Assembly: GCF_030811655.1 (NCBI RefSeq)
Contig: NZ_JAUSRE010000002.1
Span: forward strand, 272,948-336,947
Direction of reading: 5' to 3'
Source: Pseudarthrobacter enclensis
GTDB taxonomy: Bacteria > Actinomycetota > Actinomycetes > Actinomycetales > Micrococcaceae
Length of the DNA: 64,000 nucleotides
The notes beneath the pieces were generated by a model. The model was not told where the DNA came from and did no database searches. It worked only from the letters and a program-made list of their open reading frames with translations. Below, in pieces: positions 54,043 through 63,288 of this stretch. Each line of letters begins with the position of its first letter. The stretch's first letter is position 1. A program made the position numbers and the translations under genes.

Positions 54043-54365
54043 GCGGCCACGCTAGCAGCGGCCAGCGCGGCTGTCAGCCGTTCCGCACCTGCGTCAACGC
54101 CGCTGTTTGCGGCGCCCAGAGTGGCGGCCGTGAAGAACGCGAAACCTGGATTTCACATAGCGAAATTAAGTTTCCAGAAAACTATGGCGCTGGCCACAAA
54201 GCGGTGCTAATCTCGATTCTGCCAAAGGCGGGCACCCGGGCACGGGAGGCTATCTACCAGGCGCAACTTAACCTTCACAGCACATGCTGAAGCCTGGTAA
54301 CCGTTCGCACCTGGTTCTACTGGTATTGCGCGGCGTCAGGCTTCCCGGCAAAAGGAAGTCGCATC
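54043..54365. other. Intergenic region upstream of guanine deaminase
   Basis: About 320 bases without a gene. It contains the 26-bp operator-like block at 54150-54175; the remainder has no ORF or repeat that I could support. Confidence 0.5.
54150..54175. promoter_or_regulatory. Operator-like block shared with the 51351 region
   Basis: ATTTCACATAGCGAAA followed by TTAAGTTTCC matches 51351-51376 at 19 of 26 positions, including ATTTCAC, AGC and TTTCC. TTTCACATAGCGAAA is an imperfect palindrome. A common purine regulator is inferred. Confidence 0.55.
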
Positions 54366-54860
54366 ATGAGTACCACCGTCACGGCCGAACAGTTTTTGGC
54401 CCGCTCCATCCGGCTGGCAACAGCCAACGTCCTCAACAGCGGCGGCCCCTTCGGGGCCATGATCGTCACGGCGGACGGACAAACGTTCGACGGCGTCAAC
54501 CGCGTCACGGCGGACAACGATCCCACCGCGCATGCCGAAGTCACGGCGATCCGCGCCGCCTGCCGCGAACTGGGCACCTTCGACCTCAGCGGCGCCACTC
54601 TCTACACCAGCTGCGAGCCGTGCCCCATGTGCCTGGCTTCGGCGCTCTGGGCGCGGGTCAGCTGCGTGGTGTACGCCGCCGACCGGCACGACGCCGCGTC
54701 GGTCGGCTTCGATGACGCCGTCTTCTACGAATACTTTGAAAACCAGGACAGGGATTCCCTGATGCCGGTCTCCAAGCTGGTGCTGGGCGATCCCCAGGCC
54801 CCGGCCCCGCTGGAGCCGTTCAACACCTGGAACACGCTCGAATCCAGGATCGACTACTAG
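54366..54860 (+). CDS. guaD: Guanine deaminase, cytidine-deaminase fold
   Basis: A 164-residue zinc deaminase. The HAE motif (His56-Ala-Glu58) and the two zinc cysteines (SCEPCPMC, Cys86 and Cys89) are in place, and FGAMIVTADGQTFDGVNRV and ESRIDY at the end fit the Bacillus GuaD subgroup. It deaminates guanine to xanthine. It is the first gene of a unit that continues with a permease 14 bases later and then XdhC and dehydrogenase subunits. AAAGGAAG precedes the ATG. Confidence 0.93.
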   Translation: MSTTVTAEQFLARSIRLATANVLNSGGPFGAMIVTADGQTFDGVNRVTADNDPTAHAEVTAIRAACRELGTFDLSGATLYTSCEPCPMCLASALWARVSCVVYAADRHDAASVGFDDAVFYEYFENQDRDSLMPVSKLVLGDPQAPAPLEPFNTWNTLESRIDY

Positions 54861-54874
54861 GCCCGGCGGCTTCG

Positions 54875-56395
54875 ATGACCATCCTGGACCGTTCCCACGA
54901 GGAGCATGCGGCTCCACGTACGCCCGCCCTCCGGCCGGCCCCCGGCACGCCCAAACTGCCGGCGTCAAACTCCTTCCTTGACCGTTTCTTCCACATCACC
55001 CGTCGCGGCTCAACCCTGGCGCGCGAATTCCGCGGTGGTTTGGTCACCTTCTTCACCATGGCGTATATCGTCATCCTGAACCCCCTCATCCTGGGCGGGT
55101 TCAGCGCTGACAATGCGCCCACCGACGTCGCTGGCGGCTGGCTGTCCGCATCCCAAGTGGGTGCGGTCACCGGCCTCACCGCCGGCGTCATGACCATCCT
55201 CTTCGGCCTCATCGCCAACCTGCCCTTCGGGCTCGCCGCCGGACTGGGCATCAACTCCTTCCTGGCTGTCTCCGTGATCCACGAGGTCACCTGGCCCGAG
55301 GCCATGGGGCTGGTGGTCATCAACGGCATCCTTATCGTCCTGTTCGGCGTCACCGGCGCCCGGACCGCCATCTTCCGGGCCGTTCCCAAGGAACTGAAGG
55401 CCGCCATCACCGTGGGCATCGGCCTGTTCATCGCCTTCATCGGCTTCGTTGACTCCGGCTTCGTGCGCCCCACCACCGGCGGGCCGCCCGTCCAACTGGG
55501 CGACGGCGGCTCCATCACCTCCGTGCCCACGCTCGTGTTCGTCGTCGGCCTCCTTGCCATGGGCATCCTCGTGGCCCGGAAGGTCCAAGGCGGCCTGCTC
55601 ATCGGCATCGTCGGCACCACCGTGCTCGCCGCCGTCGTCGAAGCCGTCATGAAACTGGGGCCAGCCAGCGCCACCAACCCCGGCGGCTGGCACCTGAACA
55701 CCCCCGTCCTGTCCGGCCGGCTGGTATCGGCGCCGGACCTGGGCCTCGTAGGCCACTTCGACCTGTTCGGTTCGTTCAGCCGGATCGGCGGGCTCGCCGC
55801 CACCATGCTGGTGTTCACGCTGGTGTTCACCAACTTCTTTGACGCCATGGGCACCATGACCGGCCTGGCCAAGAGCGCCGGCGTCGCCCACAAGGACGGC
55901 ACGTTCCCGCGGCTGAAATCAGCCTTCATCGTGGAAGGCTTCGGCGCGGTGGCGGGCGGCGCCACCTCCGGGTCGTCCAACACGGTGTACATCGACTCCG
56001 CAGCGGGAATCGGGGAGGGCGCCCGGACCGGCCTGGCCTCCGTGGTCACTGGACTGCTGTTCCTCGGCTCGATGTTCCTCACCCCGCTTACCAGCGTGGT
56101 GCCGCTCGAGGTTGCCGCCGCCGCCCTGGTGGTGGTGGGCGCCATGATGATGGCCCAGATCCGCGAGATCAAGTTCACCAAGTTCACCGTGGCGCTGCCG
56201 GCTTTCCTCACCATCGTGACCATGCCGCTGAGCTACTCGATCGCCAACGGCATTGGCGTCGGCTTTGTGAGCTGGGCCGTGATCGGGGCGGCATCGGGCA
56301 AGGCGAAGAAGATCCATCCGCTGATGTGGGTGGTGAGCGCCGGGTTCCTGGTGTACTTCGCCCGCGGACCCATCAACACCCTGCTGGGCAGCTGA
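54875..56395 (+). CDS. NCS2 guanine/hypoxanthine permease, AzgA-like
   Basis: A 506-residue symporter with about 14 helices: REFRGGLVTFFTMAYIVILN, FGLAAGLGINSFLAVSVI, GLFIAFIGFVDSGFVRPTTG, the FTNFFDAMGTMTGLAKSAG block and GATSGSSNTVYIDSAAGIGE near 370. These are the AzgA/GhxP-type marks, distinct from the urate permease upstream in the cluster. It should import guanine, hypoxanthine or adenine with protons. The start overlaps no gene and lies 14 bases after guaD. A perfect hairpin follows. Confidence 0.9.
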   Translation: MTILDRSHEEHAAPRTPALRPAPGTPKLPASNSFLDRFFHITRRGSTLAREFRGGLVTFFTMAYIVILNPLILGGFSADNAPTDVAGGWLSASQVGAVTGLTAGVMTILFGLIANLPFGLAAGLGINSFLAVSVIHEVTWPEAMGLVVINGILIVLFGVTGARTAIFRAVPKELKAAITVGIGLFIAFIGFVDSGFVRPTTGGPPVQLGDGGSITSVPTLVFVVGLLAMGILVARKVQGGLLIGIVGTTVLAAVVEAVMKLGPASATNPGGWHLNTPVLSGRLVSAPDLGLVGHFDLFGSFSRIGGLAATMLVFTLVFTNFFDAMGTMTGLAKSAGVAHKDGTFPRLKSAFIVEGFGAVAGGATSGSSNTVYIDSAAGIGEGARTGLASVVTGLLFLGSMFLTPLTSVVPLEVAAAALVVVGAMMMAQIREIKFTKFTVALPAFLTIVTMPLSYSIANGIGVGFVSWAVIGAASGKAKKIHPLMWVVSAGFLVYFARGPINTLLGS

Positions 56396-56418
56396 GCATC
56401 ATCAACAACAGCCCCGCG

Positions 56419-56453
56419 CCAGGGGCCGGACCAACACCTGGTCCGGCCCCTGG
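56419..56453. terminator. Perfect 15-bp hairpin between permease and XdhC
   Basis: Arms 56419-56433 and 56439-56453 with loop ACACC. Downstream genes may thus have their own promoter in 56454-56512, or partial read-through. Confidence 0.8.
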
Positions 56454-56512
56454 CAGGACAGGCTGGCAGGACCGACAATGGACACCACCGCTGCGGAAGA
56501 AGGAGCGCCGCC

Positions 56513-57733
56513 ATGCTTGACCTGATCCCTTCGCTGGGCCCCTGGGTCCTCCGGCTCGAAGGTCGGCGGTTCGCCGTGGCCACCGTCGTGGGGGCATCCG
56601 GGTCGGTCCCCCGGCCGGTGGGGACCTCCATGCTGGTCACGCAGTCCGGCGATGTGCTGGGCAGCCTGTCCGGCGGTTGCGTTGAGGGCGCTGTGGTGGC
56701 GCTCGCGCAGGAGGCAATGGACGACGACGTTCCGCGCCACGGGATCTTCGGCTTCAGCTCCGCCGATGCGTTCGCAGCCGGACTCAGCTGTGGGGGAGAG
56801 CTCGCCATCGATATCCAGCCCGTGCCCGCCGATGCCGCCCACCCACTGCGGACGGCCCTGCTGCAGCTCGCCGGACTTGATCCGGACCAACCCGTGGCGC
56901 TGGTACGCGGGTTGGGCAGCCTGGGGGGCACCGCCGTCGTACTTCCCCATCCGGAGGCGTTCCGCCTGGCCGCCGAGCCGAAGCTGGCATCGCTGCTGGG
57001 TGGGGAACCTGCGCTTCAGGTGGAGTCCCTTGTGCGCAGCGGCGGGGCCGGCCTGGTCCAGCTCCCGCAACCAGGGCAGTGCGCTTCGGACCGGAGCGGC
57101 GGCCAGCTTGCGGGGCCGGCCATCCTGGTGGAGTCCCGCCTGGCCCCGCCCCGCATGCTGGTTTTCGGGGCCAACGATTTCGGCGCGGCCCTGGTCCCGG
57201 CCGCCAAACTGCTGGGCTACCACGTGACCCTCGTGGACGCCCGCCCGGCGTTCACGGCGCAGCCCCGGTTCGCCGCGGCGGACCAGGTGGTCACGGACTG
57301 GCCGCACCGCTACCTGGCAGCGGAAGCGGCCGGCGGACGGACGGACAGCCGCACCGTTGCGGCCGTCCTGACCCATGACCCCAAGTTCGATGTCCCCCTG
57401 CTGGAAACCGCCCTGGCCCTGGACCTCGCGTATGTGGGCGCCATGGGATCCCGCCGCAGCCACCTGCAAAGGGTCGACGAACTCCTCAACGCAGGCGTCC
57501 CGGCGGAACGGATTGCCCGGCTGCACTCACCCATCGGACTTGACCTTGGTGCCATCACCCCTGCCGAAGTGGCAGTGTCCGTCACCGCCGAACTGATCGC
57601 CACCCGCAACCGCGCCGCCAGCTGCCTGCCGCTGCGCGACACCACCGGCACCATCCACCACAGCGCGCCGGCAACGGCGCCCCAAGACCTCAAGACAACA
57701 GACTTCATCACGCAGGAGATCGCATGGACATGA
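56513..57733 (+). CDS. xdhC: XdhC-family molybdenum-cofactor insertion protein
   Basis: A 406-residue XdhC/CoxI-like chaperone. The N-terminal domain has FAVATVVGASGSVPRPVGTS and LGSLSGGCVEGAVVALAQ; the C-terminal Rossmann-like domain has LVFGANDFGAALVPAAKLLG, AAVLTHDPKFDVPLLETAL and YVGAMGSRRSHLQR. It carries sulfurated molybdenum cofactor to the dehydrogenase. GAAGGAG precedes the ATG. It overlaps the FAD-subunit gene by 10 bases, so the products are coupled. A C-terminal tail of ~30 residues is Thr/Ala-rich. Confidence 0.92.
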   Translation: MLDLIPSLGPWVLRLEGRRFAVATVVGASGSVPRPVGTSMLVTQSGDVLGSLSGGCVEGAVVALAQEAMDDDVPRHGIFGFSSADAFAAGLSCGGELAIDIQPVPADAAHPLRTALLQLAGLDPDQPVALVRGLGSLGGTAVVLPHPEAFRLAAEPKLASLLGGEPALQVESLVRSGGAGLVQLPQPGQCASDRSGGQLAGPAILVESRLAPPRMLVFGANDFGAALVPAAKLLGYHVTLVDARPAFTAQPRFAAADQVVTDWPHRYLAAEAAGGRTDSRTVAAVLTHDPKFDVPLLETALALDLAYVGAMGSRRSHLQRVDELLNAGVPAERIARLHSPIGLDLGAITPAEVAVSVTAELIATRNRAASCLPLRDTTGTIHHSAPATAPQDLKTTDFITQEIAWT

Positions 57734-58659
57734 ACACCATCGAGGCGGTGGTCCGCACCACCGACCCCGCAGATTGGCACGACGGCGACGCGTGGCTTGC
57801 CGGCGGAACGGTCCTCTTCTCCTACGGCAGCTACGCCTTCGGACCCCGGCCGCTCACACGCCTGCTGGACCTCGGCGACGCCGGCTGGACCCCCATCACC
57901 GTCAGCGGCGACGGCATCGAGCTCGCCGCCACCTGCACCATCGCCGAGTTGTACAGCCTTCCCGATTCAGCCCAGGTCTCCGGCCACACTTGGCCAGCCC
58001 TGGCCCTGGTCCGGGCATGCTGCGATTCCTTCGTCGCCTCGTTCAAGGTATGGAACATGTCCACCGTGGGCGGGAACCTCTGCACGTCGTTGCCAGCGGG
58101 GCCTGTTATCTCCCTCTGCGCCGGGCTGGACGGTGTGGCCACCATCCTCGCTCCCGGCGGCCGCAGTCGCACGGTCCCCGTGGCCGACTTCATCACCGGG
58201 GATGCGGCAAACTGCCTGGCACCCGGCGAGCTGCTCCGCAGTGTCCAGCTCCCGGCGTCGTCCCTTTCCGCCCGCGTGGCGTTCCGCCGCCTGTCGCTGA
58301 GCAACCTGGGAAGGTCCGGGGCATTGCTGATTGGACGGCTCGACGGCGGCACCTCCCTGGTGCTGACCGTCACCGCGGCCACCAAGAGGCCCGTGCAGCT
58401 GCGCTTTGACACAGTCCCCGACGCGGACCGGCTGGCCTCCGCGCTGCAGGACGCCATCCCGGCGGCGCTCTACCACGACGACGTTCACGGCCTGCCCGCC
58501 TGGCGCCGGGACATGACCTACCGGCTTGCCGAGGAAATCCGCACCGAGCTGGAATCGCCCGAAGGGACGCCCGGCCTGGCTGTGTCCGGCGACTTCTGGC
58601 CGCCACGGAGCGCCAGGATGCCGGGATCCGGGGCCACGACACTTTCGAAAGGGGCCTGA
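57724..58659 (+). CDS. Xanthine dehydrogenase FAD-binding subunit (YgfM/XdhB type)
   Basis: A 311-residue CO_deh_flav-type FAD subunit. The FAD motifs are AGGTVLFSYGSYAFGPRP at ~27 (in place of AGGTD/G) and NMSTVGGNLCTSLPAGPVIS near 110, with LSARVAFRRLSLSNLGRSGA near 180. It transfers electrons from the FeS centres to NAD+. It overlaps the XdhC gene and is followed by the FeS-Mo subunit after two bases. The arrangement of a separate FAD protein with a fused FeS-Mo partner matches E. coli YgfM-XdhD. Confidence 0.9.
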   Translation: MDMNTIEAVVRTTDPADWHDGDAWLAGGTVLFSYGSYAFGPRPLTRLLDLGDAGWTPITVSGDGIELAATCTIAELYSLPDSAQVSGHTWPALALVRACCDSFVASFKVWNMSTVGGNLCTSLPAGPVISLCAGLDGVATILAPGGRSRTVPVADFITGDAANCLAPGELLRSVQLPASSLSARVAFRRLSLSNLGRSGALLIGRLDGGTSLVLTVTAATKRPVQLRFDTVPDADRLASALQDAIPAALYHDDVHGLPAWRRDMTYRLAEEIRTELESPEGTPGLAVSGDFWPPRSARMPGSGATTLSKGA

Positions 58660-58661
58660 GC

Positions 58662-61493
58662 ATGGCCATCGAGATCAATGGCGCTGCGGCTGACGCTGCT
58701 CCGCGCCCCGGACAGTGCCTGCGCACGTTCCTGCGTGAGCAGGGCAACACCGGTGTCAAGAAGGGCTGCGACGGCGGCGACTGCGGCGCCTGCACCGTCC
58801 ACGTGGACGGAACGCCCGTGCATAGCTGCATCTACCCCGCGGTCCGGGCCGAAGGGCGCGCGGTCACCACCATCGAGGGCCTGGCCGCCCCGGACGGTGC
58901 CGATGGGCAGCTGCATCCGATCCAGCAGCAGTTCATGGAACGGCAGGGCTTCCAGTGCGGCTTCTGCACGGCCGGCATGGTGATGACGGCGGCGACCTTC
59001 GACGACGACCAGAAGGAGAACCTTCCCCGGAACCTCAAAGGCAACCTCTGCCGCTGCACCGGGTACCGCGCCATCGCCGACGCCGTCTGCGGGAGCGCCG
59101 GCCATCCCGATCCTGCCGGGCAAGGGTCAGGCATCGCAGGGGAAGGACAGCCGGGTCCGGAGCCGGGCCGGCTGGGTGATGACGTCCCGGCCCCGGCCAG
59201 CCGCGCCGTGGTCACCGGGGCCGCCCGCTACACACTGGACGTCCCGAAAGACCAGCAGCAGGCACTGCTGCACCTGAAGGTCCTGCGCTCGCCGCACGCC
59301 CACGCCCGGGTGGTGTCCATCAATGCAGATGCGGCGCTGGAGGTCCCGGGCGTGGTTGCAGTCTTCACCCATGAGGATGCCCCGGCCCAGCTGTTCTCCA
59401 CGGCCCAGCACGAGCTCTTCACCGACGACCCGGACGATACCCGCGTGCTTGACGACGTGGTGCGGTTCCGCGGCCAGCGCGTGGCCGCCGTCGTGGCCGA
59501 ATCGGTGGCCGCCGCTGAAGCAGGCGTCCGCGCACTGCAGGTGGAGTACCAGGAACTTCCGGCGGTCTTTTCTCCACAGGACGCACTGGTATCTGGCGCT
59601 CCACTGGTCCATGGGGACAAGGATGCTGCCCGCTCCCGAATCGCCCATCCGGACCGGAACGTGGTGGCTGAGCTGCACTCTGAACTGGGAAACGTGGCCA
59701 ACGGCTTCGCGGCCGCCGACTTCATCCACGAACAGACGTACCAAACCCAGCGGGTGCAGCACGTCGCCCTCGAAACCCATGCCGCCGTCGCCTCCGTGGA
59801 TGCCGAGGGACGCCTCCGGGTCCGTACCTCCAGCCAGGTGCCGTTCCTGGTGCGCCGCACACTGTGCCGGGTCTTCGGGCTCGACGAGGACAAAGTCCAC
59901 GTGGTGGCCGGACGCGTGGGCGGCGGATTCGGCGGGAAGCAGGAGGTCCTTACCGAGGACCTCGTGGCGCTCGCGGCCCTGAAACTGCAGCGGCCGGTCC
60001 AGCTGGAACTGACCCGCACCGAACAGTTCACCGCCACCACCACCCGGCACCCGTTCACCATCAAGCTCAAGGCCGGAGCCGGCAAGGACGGGAAACTGAC
60101 GGCCCTGGAGCTGGACGTGGTTACCAACACCGGCGCCTACGGCATCCACGGCCCCGGCGTCATGTTCCACGGCTGCGGCGAATCGCTGGCGGTGTACAAC
60201 TGCGTCAACAAAAAGGTGGACGCGCGCTCCGTATATACGAACACCGTGCCGGCCGGCGCGTTCCGTGGGTATGGGCTGAGCCAGATGATCTTCGCCATCG
60301 AGTCCGCCATGGATGAGCTGGCCGTCGGGATCGGGATGGATCCGCTGGAGTTCCGTCGGCGGAACATGGTCCGGGAGGGCGACCACATGCTGTCCACCCA
60401 GCCCGATCCGGAGGAGGATGTCCACTACGGCAGCTACGGGCTGGACCAGTGCCTGGACCTGGTCCGGGATGCGCTGGACAGGGGGAAGGCGAGGTACCGG
60501 GAAGCGGGCCTTGATGACCTGGGGCCCGACTGGATGGTGGGCGAGGGCGCTGCACTGTCGATGATCGACACGGTGCCGCCGCGTGGCCACTTTGCCCACT
60601 CCCACGTCCGGCTCCTGCCGGACGGAACGTACCAGGCCGATGTCGGAACCGCCGAGTTCGGCAACGGCACCACCACCGTCCATGCCCAGCTTGCTGCCAC
60701 GGCACTGTGCACGGAGGCTGCCAAGGTTGCGGTGCGGCAGTCGGACACGGACCTGGTGGAGCACGACACCGGAGCCTTTGGTTCCGCGGGCACGGTGGTG
60801 GCCGGCAAGGCCACCCTCGCCGCGGCGGAGGAACTTGCTGTCCGCATCCGGGCCTTTGCCGCGGGCATCCGGCAGACGCAAGCCTCCGCATGTGTCCTCG
60901 ACGGCGACGCCGTGGTGATCGACGGGAAGTCCGTGGCATTGGCTGAGCTGGCGCAGGCTGCCGCGGATGCCGGCGTCGAACTTTCCGCGGAAGGGCGCTG
61001 GGGCGGCACTCCGCGCTCCGTGGCGTTCAACGTGCACGGCTTCCGGGTGGCGGCGAACCGCGGCACCGGCGAGCTGAAGATCCTGCAGAGCGTGCAGGCG
61101 GCCGACGCCGGCGTGGTGGTCAACCCGCGCCAGTGCCGCGGACAGATCGAGGGCGGCATCGCGCAGGCCATCGGCGCCACACTTTATGAGGAGGTGGTGG
61201 TGGACGACGCCGGGAAGGTCACCACGGACATCCTGCGGCAGTACCACGTTCCTACTTTTGCGGATGTGCCGCGCAGCGAGGTGTACTTCGCGGACACCAA
61301 TGACAAGCTTGGGCCGCTGGGTGCCAAGTCGATGAGTGAAAGCCCGTTCAACCCCGTGGCTCCGGCGCTGGCCAACGCGATTCGGAACGCGACGGGCGTG
61401 CGGTTTGCATCCCTGCCCATCGCGCGGGACCGGATCTACCTGGGGCTCAAGGAAGCGGGGTTGGTGCCCAAGCTGGAGCGGGTTCCTTCCTAG
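58662..61493 (+). CDS. Xanthine dehydrogenase-like fused 2Fe-2S and molybdenum subunit (XdhD type)
   Basis: A 943-residue enzyme subunit. Residues 1-~145 carry both [2Fe-2S] clusters: C36, C41, C44, C56 in a plant-type loop and C98, C101, C129, C131. From ~165 follows the molybdopterin part ([73 protein letters not shown]), with the active-site Glu in [15 protein letters not shown]. FeS and Mo parts are on one chain, unlike usual XdhA/XdhB. It oxidises xanthine or hypoxanthine to urate, or a related heterocycle. Confidence 0.92.
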   Translation: MAIEINGAAADAAPRPGQCLRTFLREQGNTGVKKGCDGGDCGACTVHVDGTPVHSCIYPAVRAEGRAVTTIEGLAAPDGADGQLHPIQQQFMERQGFQCGFCTAGMVMTAATFDDDQKENLPRNLKGNLCRCTGYRAIADAVCGSAGHPDPAGQGSGIAGEGQPGPEPGRLGDDVPAPASRAVVTGAARYTLDVPKDQQQALLHLKVLRSPHAHARVVSINADAALEVPGVVAVFTHEDAPAQLFSTAQHELFTDDPDDTRVLDDVVRFRGQRVAAVVAESVAAAEAGVRALQVEYQELPAVFSPQDALVSGAPLVHGDKDAARSRIAHPDRNVVAELHSELGNVANGFAAADFIHEQTYQTQRVQHVALETHAAVASVDAEGRLRVRTSSQVPFLVRRTLCRVFGLDEDKVHVVAGRVGGGFGGKQEVLTEDLVALAALKLQRPVQLELTRTEQFTATTTRHPFTIKLKAGAGKDGKLTALELDVVTNTGAYGIHGPGVMFHGCGESLAVYNCVNKKVDARSVYTNTVPAGAFRGYGLSQMIFAIESAMDELAVGIGMDPLEFRRRNMVREGDHMLSTQPDPEEDVHYGSYGLDQCLDLVRDALDRGKARYREAGLDDLGPDWMVGEGAALSMIDTVPPRGHFAHSHVRLLPDGTYQADVGTAEFGNGTTTVHAQLAATALCTEAAKVAVRQSDTDLVEHDTGAFGSAGTVVAGKATLAAAEELAVRIRAFAAGIRQTQASACVLDGDAVVIDGKSVALAELAQAAADAGVELSAEGRWGGTPRSVAFNVHGFRVAANRGTGELKILQSVQAADAGVVVNPRQCRGQIEGGIAQAIGATLYEEVVVDDAGKVTTDILRQYHVPTFADVPRSEVYFADTNDKLGPLGAKSMSESPFNPVAPALANAIRNATGVRFASLPIARDRIYLGLKEAGLVPKLERVPS

Positions 61494-61528
61494 GGCACCC
61501 GAGGGTCATACTTCCGCTTGTGCGGGAA

Positions 61529-61574
61529 CAACCCGGAGTCGGATCTGACCCCGGGTTGCATCGTTGCATATAGT
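61529..61574. promoter_or_regulatory. Terminator overlapping a leaderless aldo/keto reductase promoter
   Basis: CAACCCGG (61529-61536) and CCGGGTTG (61551-61558) can end the dehydrogenase operon. CTGACC (61545-61550), 18 bases, TATAGT (61569-61574) form a promoter with ATG 61581 at the transcript start. Confidence 0.6.
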
Positions 61575-61580
61575 CGGGGG

Positions 61581-62561
61581 ATGGAACAGCGGATTTTAGG
61601 CAAGACCGGACGGAACGTCTCCATCGTGGGGCTCGGTACCTGGCAGCTCGGCGCGGACTGGGGCAATGTGGATCCGGCACAGGCGCAGGCCATCCTCGCA
61701 GCCTCGGTGGAAGCGGGAGTCACCTTCTTTGACACCGCCGATGTGTACGGCGACGGCAGGAGCGAGCAGGCAATCGGGAAGTTCCTCGCGGACCAGCCTG
61801 GCCTCGGCGTCACGGTTGCCACCAAGATGGGCCGGCGCATGGAGCAGCGCCCCGAAAACTACAACCTGGCCAACTTCCGCCAGTGGGTGGACCGTTCCCG
61901 GAAGAACCTGGGCACTGACACTCTGGACCTGGTCCAGCTGCACTGCCCGCCCACGCCTGTGTACAGCAGCAACGAGGTGTACGACGCTTTGGACACCCTG
62001 GTGTCCGAAGGCGCCATCCGGAACTACGGTGTCAGCGTGGAGCGGACCGACGAGGCCCTTGAGGCCATCCGGCACGAGGGAACCGCCTCCGTGCAGATCA
62101 TCCTGAACGCCTTCCGGCTCAAGCCGCTGGACGAGGTGCTTCCTGCCGCCAAGGCTGCAGGCGTGGGCATTATCGCCCGCGTGCCGCTGGCGTCCGGACT
62201 GCTGTCCGGAAAGTACTCCAAGGACACCACGTTCGCGGAGAACGACCACCGGAACTACAACCGCAAGGGCGAAGCGTTCGACGTCGGAGAGACCTTCTCC
62301 GGTGTGGACTACGAGCTGGGCCTCAAGGCAGTGAAAGAGTTCGAACAGCTGGTGCCGTCCGGTGCCACCACTGCGCAGGCGGCCATCGCCTGGATCGCCG
62401 CGCAGGACGGCGTCACCACCGTTATTCCGGGCGCGCGCAATGTGGAACAGGCGCGCGCCAACGCCGCCGCAGCCGCCGTCAGCATTGGCAAGGAGTTCGA
62501 CGATGGCGTCCGCTGGATCTACGACCACTACTTCCGGGAAGCCATCCACCCGCGCTGGTAG
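61581..62561 (+). CDS. Aldo/keto reductase
   Basis: A 326-residue TIM-barrel reductase with the catalytic tetrad region: FFDTADVYGDGRSE with Asp51 and Tyr56, VTVATKMGRR with Lys82, and LDLVQLHCPP with His. IPGARNVEQARANA near residue 285 is the NADPH-binding end. It lies between the dehydrogenase operon and the glycosylase gene. The mRNA is probably leaderless: TATAGT ends six bases before the ATG and no ribosome binding site exists. The longer frame from 61518 would add 21 residues from non-coding sequence. Confidence 0.9.
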   Translation: MEQRILGKTGRNVSIVGLGTWQLGADWGNVDPAQAQAILAASVEAGVTFFDTADVYGDGRSEQAIGKFLADQPGLGVTVATKMGRRMEQRPENYNLANFRQWVDRSRKNLGTDTLDLVQLHCPPTPVYSSNEVYDALDTLVSEGAIRNYGVSVERTDEALEAIRHEGTASVQIILNAFRLKPLDEVLPAAKAAGVGIIARVPLASGLLSGKYSKDTTFAENDHRNYNRKGEAFDVGETFSGVDYELGLKAVKEFEQLVPSGATTAQAAIAWIAAQDGVTTVIPGARNVEQARANAAAAAVSIGKEFDDGVRWIYDHYFREAIHPRW

Positions 62562-62585
62562 CGTCCGCAGCCTGGGAGCACTCGG

Positions 62586-63233
62586 GTGACTGAATCCGTC
62601 CACGACTTTGTTGAGCGGCTCGCGGCCGTTGACGCGGGAGCTGCCGCCAACAATTTCTTCAATCACGCCGTTCCGGAGAATGCGCTGCGCCGGCACAACT
62701 TGGAACTCTACCTGCAGGAGATGCTGGACCGGCGCCCCTCGGTCCTGCTGGTGGGGGAGGCCCCCGGCTTCCGTGGCATGCGGATCACCGGTGTGCCCTT
62801 CACCAACCGGGTCATCCTCGGCGGACCTGCCAACAGCTTTGGACTGTTTGGCCCCGGCAAGGGGTACGTGCTGCCGCCCGAAGCTGCAGGGGTAGCTGCC
62901 GAGCCGACGGCAACGGTGCTGTGGCAGGTCCTGGAAGAAGTGGGGCTTCTGCCCCTGCTGTGGAGTGCTTTCCCCTGGCACCCGCACCAACCCGGCAAGC
63001 CCTTGTCCAACCGCACTCCCCGGCCCTCCGAAACCAAGCTCGGCACCCCCTTCTGGCAGGAGCTGGCGGAGATGTTCGGGATCAGCTCCATCGTGGCAGT
63101 TGGCAACGTTGCCAAGCACAGCCTGCAGCGCAGCGGCCTGTCTGTACCAAAGATCCGGCATCCCGCCCACGGTGGCAGATCCGGCTTCAAACAGGGGCTG
63201 GAGCAGCTGCTGGCGGGCGGGATGCCGGCCTGA
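62586..63233 (+). CDS. Uracil-DNA glycosylase superfamily protein
   Basis: A 215-residue protein from a GTG start. It shows VLLVGEAPGFRGMRITGVPF with the family's motif A (GEAPG) and a C-terminal IRHPAHGGRSGFKQGL (motif-B-like His-Pro), and AFPWHPHQPGKPLSNR in between. This order fits UDG-superfamily members (mug/family-6-like) of unproven substrate. It acts on damaged bases in the nucleus-free cytoplasm if active. It follows the aldo/keto reductase by 24 bases on the same strand and may be co-transcribed. Confidence 0.85.
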   Translation: MTESVHDFVERLAAVDAGAAANNFFNHAVPENALRRHNLELYLQEMLDRRPSVLLVGEAPGFRGMRITGVPFTNRVILGGPANSFGLFGPGKGYVLPPEAAGVAAEPTATVLWQVLEEVGLLPLLWSAFPWHPHQPGKPLSNRTPRPSETKLGTPFWQELAEMFGISSIVAVGNVAKHSLQRSGLSVPKIRHPAHGGRSGFKQGLEQLLAGGMPA

Positions 63234-63288
63234 GCTGAATTCTCTGTGGCCGCTCTTGATTGTCGTACCCCCTTGTCATGATGGGTTT

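Noticed and set aside
59127..61247. Very long minus-strand frame opposite the dehydrogenase subunit
   Set aside because: Shadow of a GC-rich gene that has all FeS cysteines and molybdenum motifs on the plus strand.
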